A stretch of 64,000 nucleotides of DNA from M3007 sp046329435 (GTDB taxonomy: Bacteria; Bacteroidota; Bacteroidia; Chitinophagales; Saprospiraceae). The stretch covers positions 310,001 through 374,000 of the forward strand of contig JAXLUR010000001.1 in assembly GCA_046329435.1 (NCBI GenBank). The letters are read 5' to 3'. The position numbers and the translations under genes were made by a program. Shown here in pieces: positions 49,756-60,150 of the stretch; within the stretch, counting starts at the first letter, position 1, and every line of letters starts with the position of its first letter. Below the pieces are notes generated by a model. That model was not told the origin of the DNA. It did not search any database and saw nothing but the letters and a program-made list of their open reading frames with translations.

Positions 49756-50646
49756 ATGAAAAACAGTATTTTTCAACTGCCGAAAACCATGCCGGGCCCG
49801 GCTCGTTCCGTCCCCGCTTTTCGGACGGCCTACACCCCCGAATACTTTCGCAAACGCAGCTACATCCAGCATAAAACGGCAATCATCCGTTCTTTGGCCA
49901 ACTTGTTCGAAGTGGAAGGCGAGCCCCTAGAACAGGGGCCGCGTATGATCCTGCTCAATTCCAGGCAAGCCCTGGAAGTGTACCATGCGAGCGATTCACT
50001 GTGGTACACCGAACGCAGCCTCGCCAACAATGAAAATATCGAATGGTCGAAAAACCTGCCCGACGAACGCACGGCTGCCGCTATGGCGGTGGAGCAACTG
50101 GAAAAACTGGGCCTTGCCAATTCAGCATTGCGGCAGCATTCGGTCAGTTATACGACTCTGGCCGTAGCTCGTTCGCGCCGGGAAAAGCCCGTAGAATACA
50201 AAACCGAACTGCACAACAACTTTGTGTTCGAACTGGAAAAACTGCCTGTTTTCGGGCCCGGCGCCAAAGTCAAGGTGTCGTACGCCAACGGCCGGCAACT
50301 CAGCGACCTGTACTATTTCTGGCGAATTCCGGAAATGACCGGCGAAACCCGCATCATTTCGCCCGAACGGGCCCTCGATATTTTGAGCCGCAATGCCCGA
50401 TTCGCCCGTCTAAAGGAAGGCTGCCAGGTGCAGTACGCCTCCATTCAACTCGGTTATTACGCCGCCAGTCCCGATAAAATTCAGACGACTTTGATCCCCG
50501 TTTATTGCGTCAAAGGACAAGTGCGCACGCCTGCCCTGCCCCACTACGAATTCACCTTGTATGTGCACGCCGCCGCTTCCGGCAAAACGGATGCGGCCAA
50601 AACAAACGGCTCGATCCTCGGACCGACGATGCAGAAAGTCTTTTAG
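49756..50646 (+). CDS. Partner protein of the DUF6345 gene, unknown function
   Basis: A 296-residue protein without signal peptide or membrane helix. The sequence falls into two alpha/beta lobes of about 120 residues: one (MILLNSRQALEVYHASDSLWY) and a second (VFGPGAKVKVSYANGRQLSDL ... IQLGYYAASPDKIQTTLIPVYCV). The second lobe recalls PepSY- or YycH/YycI-like folds in its LGYYA and IPVY strands, but the match is tentative. It lies 20 nt after the caspase-like gene with a strong terminator behind it, so the two form a closed bicistronic unit. Confidence 0.65.
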   Translation: MKNSIFQLPKTMPGPARSVPAFRTAYTPEYFRKRSYIQHKTAIIRSLANLFEVEGEPLEQGPRMILLNSRQALEVYHASDSLWYTERSLANNENIEWSKNLPDERTAAAMAVEQLEKLGLANSALRQHSVSYTTLAVARSRREKPVEYKTELHNNFVFELEKLPVFGPGAKVKVSYANGRQLSDLYYFWRIPEMTGETRIISPERALDILSRNARFARLKEGCQVQYASIQLGYYAASPDKIQTTLIPVYCVKGQVRTPALPHYEFTLYVHAAASGKTDAAKTNGSILGPTMQKVF

Positions 50647-50724
50647 ACTGAAGCGCTCTGGCCGTACCCTCGCGGGTTTTGTTGCACCCCTTCGACGGTC
50701 AACAGCCGTGGCTGAAAATGTTCA

Positions 50725-50760
50725 GGGGTTGATGCAGACCAACTGCATCAACCCCTTTTT
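50725..50760 (+). terminator. Rho-independent terminator after the DUF6345 pair
   Basis: A perfect 13-bp stem (50725-50737 with 50743-50755), 5-nt loop and five T (50756-50760), 78 nt past the stop codon. On the other strand it could also stop the convergent ettA transcript. Confidence 0.9.
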
Positions 50761-50788
50761 ATATACACCTGCAAAGTGTTTTTCGCGC

Positions 50789-52456
<1,668 letters not shown>

Positions 52457-53010
52457 TATTTTTTTAAAGTGCTGATGCAGGAATGTGCCAATGCGCTTTC
52501 GATGGCGGGCGCAAAGGTCGGGAAAAGTCGCGGACTTGTACGCATGGGCTTATTCTTTGTCGGGGGATCGGGGCTGGAATTTTTCTTCGTAAATGGTGTC
52601 TTTAAAATTGGCGGTGTCGAATTTGAAATGGCCTTCTCTCAAACAAGCTTTGTAGCGGGCAAGGTAGTCTTCTATTGATTTTTCCTAACCCAAAAGGCAT
52701 TATCCTTGTCTCCGATAAATTAACACTCAAATATTGTATATATCAGCAATTCATTCTTTCTTGCGTACCTATTTTCCGAGTTCTTTTTTCATCTGGTATA
52801 AAACTTATTCAACGCAACCTATGCCTGCCGCCACCCTTCCTCCGTCACGCCCCCCTTCTGAACCACCCTGTTTTACGGTCAAATTACCCCGACTGCGACA
52901 GTAGTATTTCCTTCAAGTCTTGTTTTATTCCTCTTCGTTGGCTCTGGTTGTATGGCCCCTTTCGGCTACAACCAGCTGCCGGAAACCTTATTCATTTAAT
53001 ACGCTTCTAT
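52457..53010. other. Intergenic region between ettA and the HTH gene
   Basis: This 554-nt region holds the likely ettA promoter (52512-52519), a possible coding remnant (52550-52684) and, from about 52690, AT-rich sequence with poly-T stretches in which I see no gene. The frame open from 52675 rightward into the HTH gene has no coding character before 53011. Confidence 0.5.
52550..52684 (-). pseudogene. Possible 3' remnant of a gene
   Basis: On the minus strand a frame of 44 codons ends at a TAA (52550-52552) and reads like real protein (IEDYLARYKACLREGHFKF ... NFKDTIYEEKF). It is preceded by a stop and has no ATG, GTG or other strong start at its head; only an internal TTG exists. It may be the tail of a decayed gene upstream of ettA. 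The family is not recognised, and chance cannot be excluded. Confidence 0.3.
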
Positions 53011-53262
53011 ATGAACTTTTCCCTCGAACTGATCAGACGATTCGTGCGCCTGCACGACCTTATTAAACGAAAATCCACTGGCGACCCCCAGGCTTTTGCC
53101 GACAGAATGGGGGTGTCGCGCGCCACGCTTTTTCGCTACCTGGACGAGCTCCGCGACTTGAATGCGGATATTGATTACGACAAGGAACGGCCATCTTATT
53201 TCTATAAAGAGCCGCCTGATTTCAGCGAATTGAAAAAAATTTTGACCAGTCTCAACGATTGA
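53011..53262 (+). CDS. Small HTH-domain protein
   Basis: An 83-residue protein beginning MNFSLELIRRFVRLHDLIKR. Residues 20-55 form a helix-turn-helix (GDPQAFADRMGVSRATLFRYLDEL) of the HTH_11/DeoR N-terminal type, followed by a short beta hairpin (ADIDYDKERPSYFYKEPPDF) typical of a winged helix. No effector domain is present. ATG at 53011 is chosen because the frame upstream lacks coding character. It lies 154 nt before a Cys-rich lipoprotein gene on the same strand and may regulate it. Confidence 0.8.
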   Translation: MNFSLELIRRFVRLHDLIKRKSTGDPQAFADRMGVSRATLFRYLDELRDLNADIDYDKERPSYFYKEPPDFSELKKILTSLND

Positions 53263-53356
53263 GACCCCACGGCCGGAGGTTTGTGCCATGGTTTGTAACG
53301 AGAAAGGAAGGCAAGTTGTCCGGACACTTTCTTCCCCATCGGGACGGCTATGCAAA

Positions 53357-53380
53357 AGAGACGAGTAGTCTGCCGTCTCT
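53357..53380 (+). terminator. Hairpin between the HTH and Cys-rich genes
   Basis: A 7-bp perfect stem (53357-53363 with 53374-53380), 10-nt loop, with T-rich sequence some nine bases later. It may be a weak terminator or an attenuator in the leader of the Cys-rich gene. Confidence 0.35.
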
Positions 53381-53416
53381 GCTCTCCATTTTTGCTCACC
53401 TCCAACTTGTTTCAAC

Positions 53417-53842
53417 ATGAAAAATGCAATCTTCCTTCTGCTGGCCGTAGGCCTCGTTTCGTTCGGTGTTTACTCCTGCCAAAAGGAATCCGTCGATCAA
53501 GTAACAAAATCGACCCCCACCAGTGTTACCGCAACGGAACGGGCTGATTATGCCAACTGTGACGACTGTGCCGAAAACTGCAATGATTGTTGCCTGAAAC
53601 TGACCTGCAACAGCGGTGTTGTCGGTTTCTACTTTACCAACCCGGCCACAGGCAATGTGACCACCCGCGCGCTTACCTCCCCCGGCTCGATCTACGTTTG
53701 TGCTGCAGGTGGCTGGATCGGCATCAATGGCAGCGGCAGCTCGGGCTCCATTACAGTGTGCTCGACTGGCGAAACAATTACCAAGCCGGTTGGCCCCGTC
53801 AGCCTTCAAAAACAATTGACGTGGGATTGCGATATCCTCTAA
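53417..53842 (+). CDS. Cys-rich secreted lipoprotein
   Basis: A 141-residue lipoprotein (lipobox VYSC near residue 21). The mature protein opens with a Cys cluster: CDDCAENCNDCCLKLTC packs six Cys into 17 residues. It continues with a Gly/Ser-rich beta-prone domain (GGWIGINGSGSSGSITVCSTGETI) and ends WDCDIL. The cluster could bind a metal or form stacked disulfides. No family is recognised; it might be a secreted peptide-like effector or surface protein. A very strong terminator follows at 53883. Confidence 0.7.
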   Translation: MKNAIFLLLAVGLVSFGVYSCQKESVDQVTKSTPTSVTATERADYANCDDCAENCNDCCLKLTCNSGVVGFYFTNPATGNVTTRALTSPGSIYVCAAGGWIGINGSGSSGSITVCSTGETITKPVGPVSLQKQLTWDCDIL

Positions 53843-53882
53843 TAGCTGATCTCACGATTATCCGTACCAAGTATGATTTTTT

Positions 53883-53918
53883 CCGGGCCAGCCGAATATG
53901 TCGGCTGGCCCGGTTTTT
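53883..53918 (+). terminator. Rho-independent terminator after the Cys-rich gene
   Basis: A perfect GC-rich 13-bp stem (53883-53895 with 53901-53913), 5-nt loop and five T (53914-53918). Confidence 0.95.
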
Positions 53919-54001
53919 ATTTGGTGGAACCGGGTATCGAGGGTGTCCTCATCCGGAACAATCAGAGTCCTGTATTGTTATTTTGCCTTCATTTTCCCGC
54001 T

Positions 54002-55594
54002 ATGCACAAAACCCTCCTGCCCTACCCTCGTATCCCCCAACTCTCCAAAACCGACCTTGCCTACGTTACCGAAGATGCCGGGCTTCGGCCTTTTTATCGT
54101 TACAAGCCTGATATTCAGTCGTTTGAATCTATTATTGCGGATAAAAGCAAAGCCCAATTTCCGCGCGCCGATCTGGTCGAAGTGTTGCGGTCTCAATACG
54201 CCGGCCTGGCGGAAACGCACCCCGTTCACCAGCAAATAGCATCCCTGTCGTCGCCGGATACCTTCACGATAGTCACGGCCCACCAGCCCAGCCTGTTGCT
54301 CGGGCCGCTTTATTTTATCTATAAAGCCATTACGACGATCAATCTGGCAGAAGCTGTGCAGGCAAAAAGCGGCAAGCGGATCGTCCCGGTTTTTGTACTG
54401 GGCAGCGAAGACCACGATCTGGATGAACTGAACCACATCAACCTCTTTGGTAAAAGACTGGAGTGGCAACCCGGCGAACACGGGTCGGTGGGCGCCATGC
54501 GGTCCGACAGCCTGGGGCCTGTGCTGGAATCCTTGAATAGTATCCTTGGCGGCAGCGAGCCTGCGCAAGCCTTGTACGAACGCATTGAAAAGGCCTACAC
54601 TTCACGAAACACCTTTTCGGAAGTGACGCAAGCGTTGTTGCACGAATTTTTGGGGCGCTTCGGATTGGTGGTGCTCGACATGAACCACCCCGCGCTCAAA
54701 CGGCATTTCATCCCGGTAATGCGTGAAGAATTGCTCGATAAAACAGCTCAGCGGCTGGTCAACGCAACAATCGAACAACTCAACCAGTCCGGTTTCAAAA
54801 CCCAGGCAGCGCCCAGAGAGATCAATCTGTTCTACCTGTCTCCCGGCTCCCGTGAACGAATTGTTTGGGAAGCAGGCACCTATAAAGTGCTGAATACCAG
54901 CCTCGTATTTTCCGAAAATGAAATCCTTCACGAGCTGGAAGAACATCCAGAGCGCTTTTCTCCCAATGTGGTGCTGCGCCCCCTGTATCAGGAGCTGATA
55001 TTGCCTAACCTGGCCTATGTCGGCGGCGGAGGCGAGCTGGCTTACTGGCTCGAACGCAAAAGCCTTTTCGAGCATTTCGGCGTCAATTTCCCGATGCTTG
55101 TCCGGCGCAATTCCGTGTTATGGCTCGACCGTGATGCGGTGAAAAAACTGCACAAATTCGGATTCAGCACAACCGAGTTTTTCGCTGACACGGAATCGCT
55201 GCTGCGCGAATACGTCGCCCGGCACGCCGCCGCAGAGGTGAGTCTGGAATCCGAAATTCAGGCGTTAAAAGCCCTTTACGAGCGTCTGGCGCAAAAAGCT
55301 ACCGCAATTGACCCTACCCTGGAGCAAGCCGTAAAAGCCGACACAGTGAAGGCGACAGGGAATTTTGAGCAATGGCAAAATCGCCTGGTGCGCGCCGAAA
55401 AACAAAAACACGAGGTCACGCTCAATCAGATACGCGCCGGCAAGGAAAAATATTTTCCCGGCGGCGGCTTGCAGGAGCGGCACGATAACTTCCTTTCCTA
55501 CCAATTGAAATACGGGGAGTTGTTTCTGGACGCACTTAAATCGAATCTGAACCCCTTCGACAAGGGAATAGTGATTCTGGAAGAAACTCTATAA
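54002..55594 (+). CDS. bshC: Bacillithiol biosynthesis cysteine-adding enzyme BshC
   Basis: A 530-residue enzyme that ligates cysteine to glucosaminyl-malate in the last step of bacillithiol synthesis. Family motifs include VTAHQPSLLLGPLYFIYK, PVFVLGSEDHDLDELNHI, VVLRPLYQELILPNLAYVGGGGELAYWL and the C-terminal coiled coil (VRAEKQKHEVTLNQI). The ATG at 54002 gives the usual N-terminus; upstream frame overlaps a terminator. bshA and bshB are outside the window. Its presence argues that bacillithiol is the acceptor thiol for the sulfide oxidation enzymes in the same segment. Confidence 0.95.
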   Translation: MHKTLLPYPRIPQLSKTDLAYVTEDAGLRPFYRYKPDIQSFESIIADKSKAQFPRADLVEVLRSQYAGLAETHPVHQQIASLSSPDTFTIVTAHQPSLLLGPLYFIYKAITTINLAEAVQAKSGKRIVPVFVLGSEDHDLDELNHINLFGKRLEWQPGEHGSVGAMRSDSLGPVLESLNSILGGSEPAQALYERIEKAYTSRNTFSEVTQALLHEFLGRFGLVVLDMNHPALKRHFIPVMREELLDKTAQRLVNATIEQLNQSGFKTQAAPREINLFYLSPGSRERIVWEAGTYKVLNTSLVFSENEILHELEEHPERFSPNVVLRPLYQELILPNLAYVGGGGELAYWLERKSLFEHFGVNFPMLVRRNSVLWLDRDAVKKLHKFGFSTTEFFADTESLLREYVARHAAAEVSLESEIQALKALYERLAQKATAIDPTLEQAVKADTVKATGNFEQWQNRLVRAEKQKHEVTLNQIRAGKEKYFPGGGLQERHDNFLSYQLKYGELFLDALKSNLNPFDKGIVILEETL

Positions 55595-55613
55595 AGAAAG
55601 CCGTACAAAATGA

Positions 55614-55649
55614 GAGGGGTGTTGCCGGAATCGGCAACACCCCTCTTTT
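55614..55649. terminator. Bidirectional terminator between bshC and the large secreted protein
   Basis: A 14-bp stem (55614-55627 with 55632-55645) and four-nt loop, followed by T (55646-55649) on the plus strand and a T-containing tract on the minus strand. It lies between two convergent genes. Confidence 0.9.
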
Positions 55650-55668
55650 ATTCAGGAACTAATCAGGG

Positions 55669-58600
55669 TTAGTTCCGGGCAAGAACAACCGGCTTGGTTT
55701 GGACCAAACCGCCGGCAGTTACCCGCACGAAATAAAGACCGGGTTGTGCTTTGCCGGCTTGCCATTGGTATTGGCCGGGCGCCGCCAGATTGCCCTGATT
55801 GAGTTGGGTCACTTCCTGGCCCAGCGAGTTCAGGATGGAAATCTGAACATCGGCAGCCGACGTGTTTACCGTGATCGTCAGGTTGTCGCTGAACGGAACC
55901 GGGAAGCATTGTACGTCGAGGCCTTTCATTTGCACAACGGCATCGTTGTCGGTGCGCGGACGGGAAGCGTCGGCATCGGCGCAGAGGCCTTCATAGAAGT
56001 AAACAGAGCCTTTGTTGACCTCCGATCCGCTGTCATCGTTCGGAATACCTGCCAGGACGATGCGATTGCTGATGGCCACGCTGAAGCCGAGTTCGTCGTT
56101 GGCCTGGCCGCCGCCGTCGGTCAACTGACCAACTTGTGCAAGACCCTGATCCACGATCAGATACACGTAAACCTTACCCGAATTGTCGCCAAAAGGATCG
56201 TCGCCGGGAGCACCAACAGCCACATAATCGCCGTCGATGGATACGGAATAGCCGAAGTGATCGCCGTTTTCGCCGTTGTAGTTGACAGCGAAGCTGGTCT
56301 GGCCGATCGAGTTGAAGAGGAATACCGCGCCGGCATCTTCTTCACCGAGGTCGTTGTAGGGAGCGCCTACCACGGCATATTGGCCGCTGGCGGCCACGCT
56401 GTGACCGAATTCGTCGCCTGCCTGGGTTTGCGTGCCAAGCAATTTGGCTACCTGGCCCCAGTTGTCGGCGCCGCCCTGATTGCGGCTGAAGCGGTAAGCT
56501 GCGCCTGCTTCTGCGCCTTTGTCGTCGTCGCCGGGAGCGCCAACCACTGCATTGTTGCCGCTGATGGCCACGCTGTGGCCGAAGTGGTCGTTCGATTCGA
56601 TACCGTTGCCGGTGAGTTTGGCCGCCTGGCCCCAGTTGTCGGCGCCGCCAGTGTTGCGGCCCATGACGTATGCGGCTCCCGCATCAATGCCTGCGCCGTC
56701 GTTCAACGGAGCGCCTGCGATCAGCCAGTCGCCGTCAACATCAACATCGGAACCGAAGTTGTCGCCTTGTTCGGGCGTATCAGCGAAAAGTTTTTTCACC
56801 TGTGTCCAGTTGTTCGGGTTGTCGGGGCTTTGCTGGTACACATAAACAGCGCCGGCATTGCCAGCCATTTCGTCGTCAGACGGTGCGCCGATGGCAACGA
56901 TGTTGCCGTCGATGGCTACACTGGAGCCAAATTGCGTGCCTGCGGGCAACTGGTCGGGCTGGATGCGCAGAACGCCCGTCCAAACGCCGTTGGTACGGTG
57001 CAGGATGTAGGCGCTGCCTACGGACTGGCCGTTCGAATTTTTCTTGTTGGAACCCACAACGGCCCAATCGCCGTCGATGTCAACAGAAATACCGTAAAGG
57101 TCGAAGGCGTTGCCGTCTTTCGCGGTGCGCTTGGCAACGCGCTGCCAGTCTTCGGCTTCGTCGGCGTAGCCATCGCAGTCGTCGTCGTAACCGTTGCAGA
57201 TTTCAGCGCGAGGCGTCACTTTGATCTGGAAGGTGCAATTGACCGAGTTGCCGGAAGCATCTGTCACCGTGGCCGTTACGTTGGTAAAGCCGAGTTCAAA
57301 TGAAGAGTTCGGGGCAACACTGTAATCGATCGAATAACCCGGGCAGTTGTCGCTGGCCGTGGCGGTGTAATCCACCGTTGCCGAACAATTGAATTCATCG
57401 GTCGGGACAGTGATGAGCGAAGGACAGCTGATGTTCGGGTATTGGTAATCGACTACCGTTACCGACATCGAACAGGTGCTGGAGTTGCCTGCATTGTCGG
57501 TGCCGGTGTAGGTGACGGTTGTCGTGCCGATCGGGAAGAAGCCAGGAGAATCATTGGTAAAATCAAGGCCTACGCAGTTGTCCTGAATCAAGGCATTGCC
57601 CAGGTAATCGATCTGGCGTCCGCACTGGTTGGGATCGTTGGGTTTGGTGATTGCCGGCGGGCAGGTAACAGCAGGCGCTTCCGTATCCTTGATCGTGATG
57701 GTAAAGGAGCAAGTGCTCGAGTTGCTGCTCGGGTCGGTTGCGCGCCATACGTTGGTGGTGGTGCCTACGGGGAAAAATCCACCGCTGGGCAGGCCGCTGA
57801 CCAGTGTAACTGACTGAACCGCACAGTTGTCGGATGTCGAAGGCGTGGCATAAGACCTTACCGCGCCGCATTCGCCCGGATCTGTACCGGCCGTTTGGTT
57901 GGCCGGGCAGGTGATCGTCGGAGGCGTCACGTCCTTGACGGTCACGGTGAAACTGCAAGTAGCTGTATTGCCGCTGTTGTCCGTTGCTTTGTAAACAATG
58001 GTGTTTACGCCAACCGGGTAGGTAGAGCCGCTGGGCAAGCCGCTAAGCAGCGTAAGACTGGGCGCGCCGCAAGCGTCGGACCCTGAAATCGATCCATAGA
58101 AAGCGACCGCGCTGCAAGCCGTTGCAGGGCTGTTGTTGACAACAACATTGGCCGGGCAGGTGATCGTCGGAGCCGTTACGTCGATTTTGGTAAAGTTCCA
58201 GACCGTACAACCTGCTGCAGTGCCGCCGGGGCCTACCGGGCGAATTTGCCAGTAATACGTTCCGTTCGTGGGCGTATTTACGGTTGCGGATGTGCTGGTT
58301 GTGTTAAGCAGGAAGGGCGGAGTGGTGCTGGTTCCGAAGTACACATCGTAACTGGTCGCGCCAGCAGAGGCGGGCCAGCTCAGGGTCTGCGTAGCGGACG
58401 GACAAATATTCGTTTGGCCGTTGGTCGGGCTGGTCGGGCTGGCCACGCAGGGCGGCGCCGCCGTCGGGCAAATCACCTGGAAAGTATGCGTGACGGAAGT
58501 GCTCGTTTCCGGGTCGAGCAACAAGTAGTAGGTCGTACCGCCTGCCACCGTAAAAGTCCAGGAGCCAGTGGAGAATACATCCTTGATGCAAGTCCAACCC

Positions 58601-60150
58601 GTGGAGTTGCAACCGCCCGAAGCGGCCTTGAAGAAGTAGTCAATATAACCGGTTGCGCTGGTCGAACTGACCTGCAAGGTAGCCGTGCCGGAGAGGGTCG
58701 GTGTAAAGGAGTAGATCTTCTCCTGGCCGGGCGTAGTGAAACCGCAGCTGGTCGAGGGCGGGCTCCAGGCGCCAATGCCGCTTTGCGTCGTGGTCGTCGA
58801 AGTGCCGCACGCCAAGGCTGTAATGCTGGCGCAGGGATCGAAAGCGACCGGGCAGTTGATCTGGAAGTTTTGCGTTACCGAAGTGGTTGTTTCCGGATCG
58901 AGCAACAGGTAGTAAGTCGTACCGCCCGTGACGGCAAACGTCCAGGAGCCGGTAGAAAATACATCCTTGATGCAGGTCCAACCCGTAGAATTGCAACCGC
59001 CCGAGGCAGCTTTGTAGAAATAGTCGATATAACCGGTTGCGCTGGTCGAATTGACCTGCAAGGTTGCCGTGCCGGAGCTGGCGGGCGTGAAGGAGTAGAT
59101 CTTCTCCTGACCGGGTGTAGTGAAACCGCAGCTGGTCGAGGGCGGACTCCAGGCGCCACTGCCGCTTTGCGTCGTGCTGACAGCAGTGCCGCAGGTAAGC
59201 GTGCTGATGCTGGAGCAGGGATCGAAAGTGGGCGAAGTGATAGAAAGGTTGTAACTGGGGTGGCAGGTCGGCGTAGGCCATGAATCGACGATCAGATAAT
59301 ATGTCACACCCGCGGTTACAGTCGCGTTAATGGTCTGGTTGCCAGCGCTCGACTGTGCATAGTTAACACAGGTGCCGCCTGCGCCGGCAAGCGGGCAACC
59401 ATTGTACAGCATAAGGCCTACCCAGGAGCTGGTGCTGGTAAAGGTGATCGTGATAGGCCCGGAAGCGGTGGGGGTGAAAATATACACCTGGTCTTCACCG
59501 CCGTAGTAGGACGAACTGCCGCAAACCGTGGTGTTCGAACTGGTCAGGTCGTTGCCGGCGCCGCAGTTCGTCAGGCCTACGCCATTGTAAGGAAGCGTAA
59601 CGTTGACAAAGGAACCCAGGCCGCCCGGACAAGATGGCGGAGCCGTGGGCGCCGTGATCGTCAGGTTAAAACTGGGAATACAGGTCGGTGTAGGCCAGGT
59701 GTCCACCACCAGGTAGTAGGTCACGCCCGCTGTCACAGCAGCCGTCATCGAAGGGCTACCCGAGCTGGACTGAATCTGGTTAACACACGCGCCGCCCTGG
59801 CCAATGAACGGACACCCGTTGTACAACATCATCCCGATCCAGGAACTGGAGCTGGAAATGCTGAGCGTAATCGATCCGCTCGTCGCAGGGGTGAACTTGA
59901 AAACCAGGTCTTCGCCGCCATAATAGGATGAACTGCCGCAAATGGTGGCATTGCTCGCCGTTATGTCGTCGCCTGCGCCACAAGTAGTGAGCGCAGTACC
60001 TGTGTAGGGCAACGAGGCAATATTGACCGTCGTGCCGAGGTTCGCAGGGCAGGTTTGAGCCCGCAAATCAATCGAAGCCAGGCAGGTGGTCAGCACAAAC
60101 GCCAGTAACCCGAGTCCGATTTTGTTGAAAAATGGTACATTTTTCATCAT
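55669..60150 (-). CDS. Giant secreted T9SS protein with HYR and FG-GAP-like repeats
   Basis: A 1493-residue protein with a signal peptide (LAFVLTTCLASIDLRAQ). Order of parts: two ~139-residue pre-peptidase-like beta repeats (GEDLVFKFTPATSGSITL), two ~128-residue repeats with CGFTTPGQEKIYSFTP, a fibronectin-like domain, about four to five HYR domains (APTITCPAN, TDNSGNTATCSF), a Cys/Asp-rich DDDCDGYADEAEDW linker, and six or more FG-GAP-like propeller blades (NNAVVGAPGDDDKGAEAGAAY). It ends in a T9SS type A sorting domain (VQCFPVPFSDNLTI ... PGLYFVRVTAGG). Probably a surface adhesin. Confidence 0.88.
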   Translation of the reverse strand: MMKNVPFFNKIGLGLLAFVLTTCLASIDLRAQTCPANLGTTVNIASLPYTGTALTTCGAGDDITASNATICGSSSYYGGEDLVFKFTPATSGSITLSISSSSSWIGMMLYNGCPFIGQGGACVNQIQSSSGSPSMTAAVTAGVTYYLVVDTWPTPTCIPSFNLTITAPTAPPSCPGGLGSFVNVTLPYNGVGLTNCGAGNDLTSSNTTVCGSSSYYGGEDQVYIFTPTASGPITITFTSTSSWVGLMLYNGCPLAGAGGTCVNYAQSSAGNQTINATVTAGVTYYLIVDSWPTPTCHPSYNLSITSPTFDPCSSISTLTCGTAVSTTQSGSGAWSPPSTSCGFTTPGQEKIYSFTPASSGTATLQVNSTSATGYIDYFYKAASGGCNSTGWTCIKDVFSTGSWTFAVTGGTTYYLLLDPETTTSVTQNFQINCPVAFDPCASITALACGTSTTTTQSGIGAWSPPSTSCGFTTPGQEKIYSFTPTLSGTATLQVSSTSATGYIDYFFKAASGGCNSTGWTCIKDVFSTGSWTFTVAGGTTYYLLLDPETSTSVTHTFQVICPTAAPPCVASPTSPTNGQTNICPSATQTLSWPASAGATSYDVYFGTSTTPPFLLNTTSTSATVNTPTNGTYYWQIRPVGPGGTAAGCTVWNFTKIDVTAPTITCPANVVVNNSPATACSAVAFYGSISGSDACGAPSLTLLSGLPSGSTYPVGVNTIVYKATDNSGNTATCSFTVTVKDVTPPTITCPANQTAGTDPGECGAVRSYATPSTSDNCAVQSVTLVSGLPSGGFFPVGTTTNVWRATDPSSNSSTCSFTITIKDTEAPAVTCPPAITKPNDPNQCGRQIDYLGNALIQDNCVGLDFTNDSPGFFPIGTTTVTYTGTDNAGNSSTCSMSVTVVDYQYPNISCPSLITVPTDEFNCSATVDYTATASDNCPGYSIDYSVAPNSSFELGFTNVTATVTDASGNSVNCTFQIKVTPRAEICNGYDDDCDGYADEAEDWQRVAKRTAKDGNAFDLYGISVDIDGDWAVVGSNKKNSNGQSVGSAYILHRTNGVWTGVLRIQPDQLPAGTQFGSSVAIDGNIVAIGAPSDDEMAGNAGAVYVYQQSPDNPNNWTQVKKLFADTPEQGDNFGSDVDVDGDWLIAGAPLNDGAGIDAGAAYVMGRNTGGADNWGQAAKLTGNGIESNDHFGHSVAISGNNAVVGAPGDDDKGAEAGAAYRFSRNQGGADNWGQVAKLLGTQTQAGDEFGHSVAASGQYAVVGAPYNDLGEEDAGAVFLFNSIGQTSFAVNYNGENGDHFGYSVSIDGDYVAVGAPGDDPFGDNSGKVYVYLIVDQGLAQVGQLTDGGGQANDELGFSVAISNRIVLAGIPNDDSGSEVNKGSVYFYEGLCADADASRPRTDNDAVVQMKGLDVQCFPVPFSDNLTITVNTSAADVQISILNSLGQEVTQLNQGNLAAPGQYQWQAGKAQPGLYFVRVTAGGLVQTKPVVLARN
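58463..59230 (-). repeat. Tandem internal DNA repeat in the secreted protein gene
   Basis: Two 384-bp units with high base identity, for example around 58651 and 59035, encode the two ~128-residue modules. The similarity includes silent positions, so duplication or gene conversion is recent. A second, more diverged pair with 417-bp period lies at about 59220-60060. Unit edges are approximate. Confidence 0.65.

Noticed and set aside
55699..57303. Long plus-strand frame opposite the giant secreted protein
   Set aside because: Antisense shadow in a repeat-rich gene with a clear signal peptide and sorting domain on the other strand.
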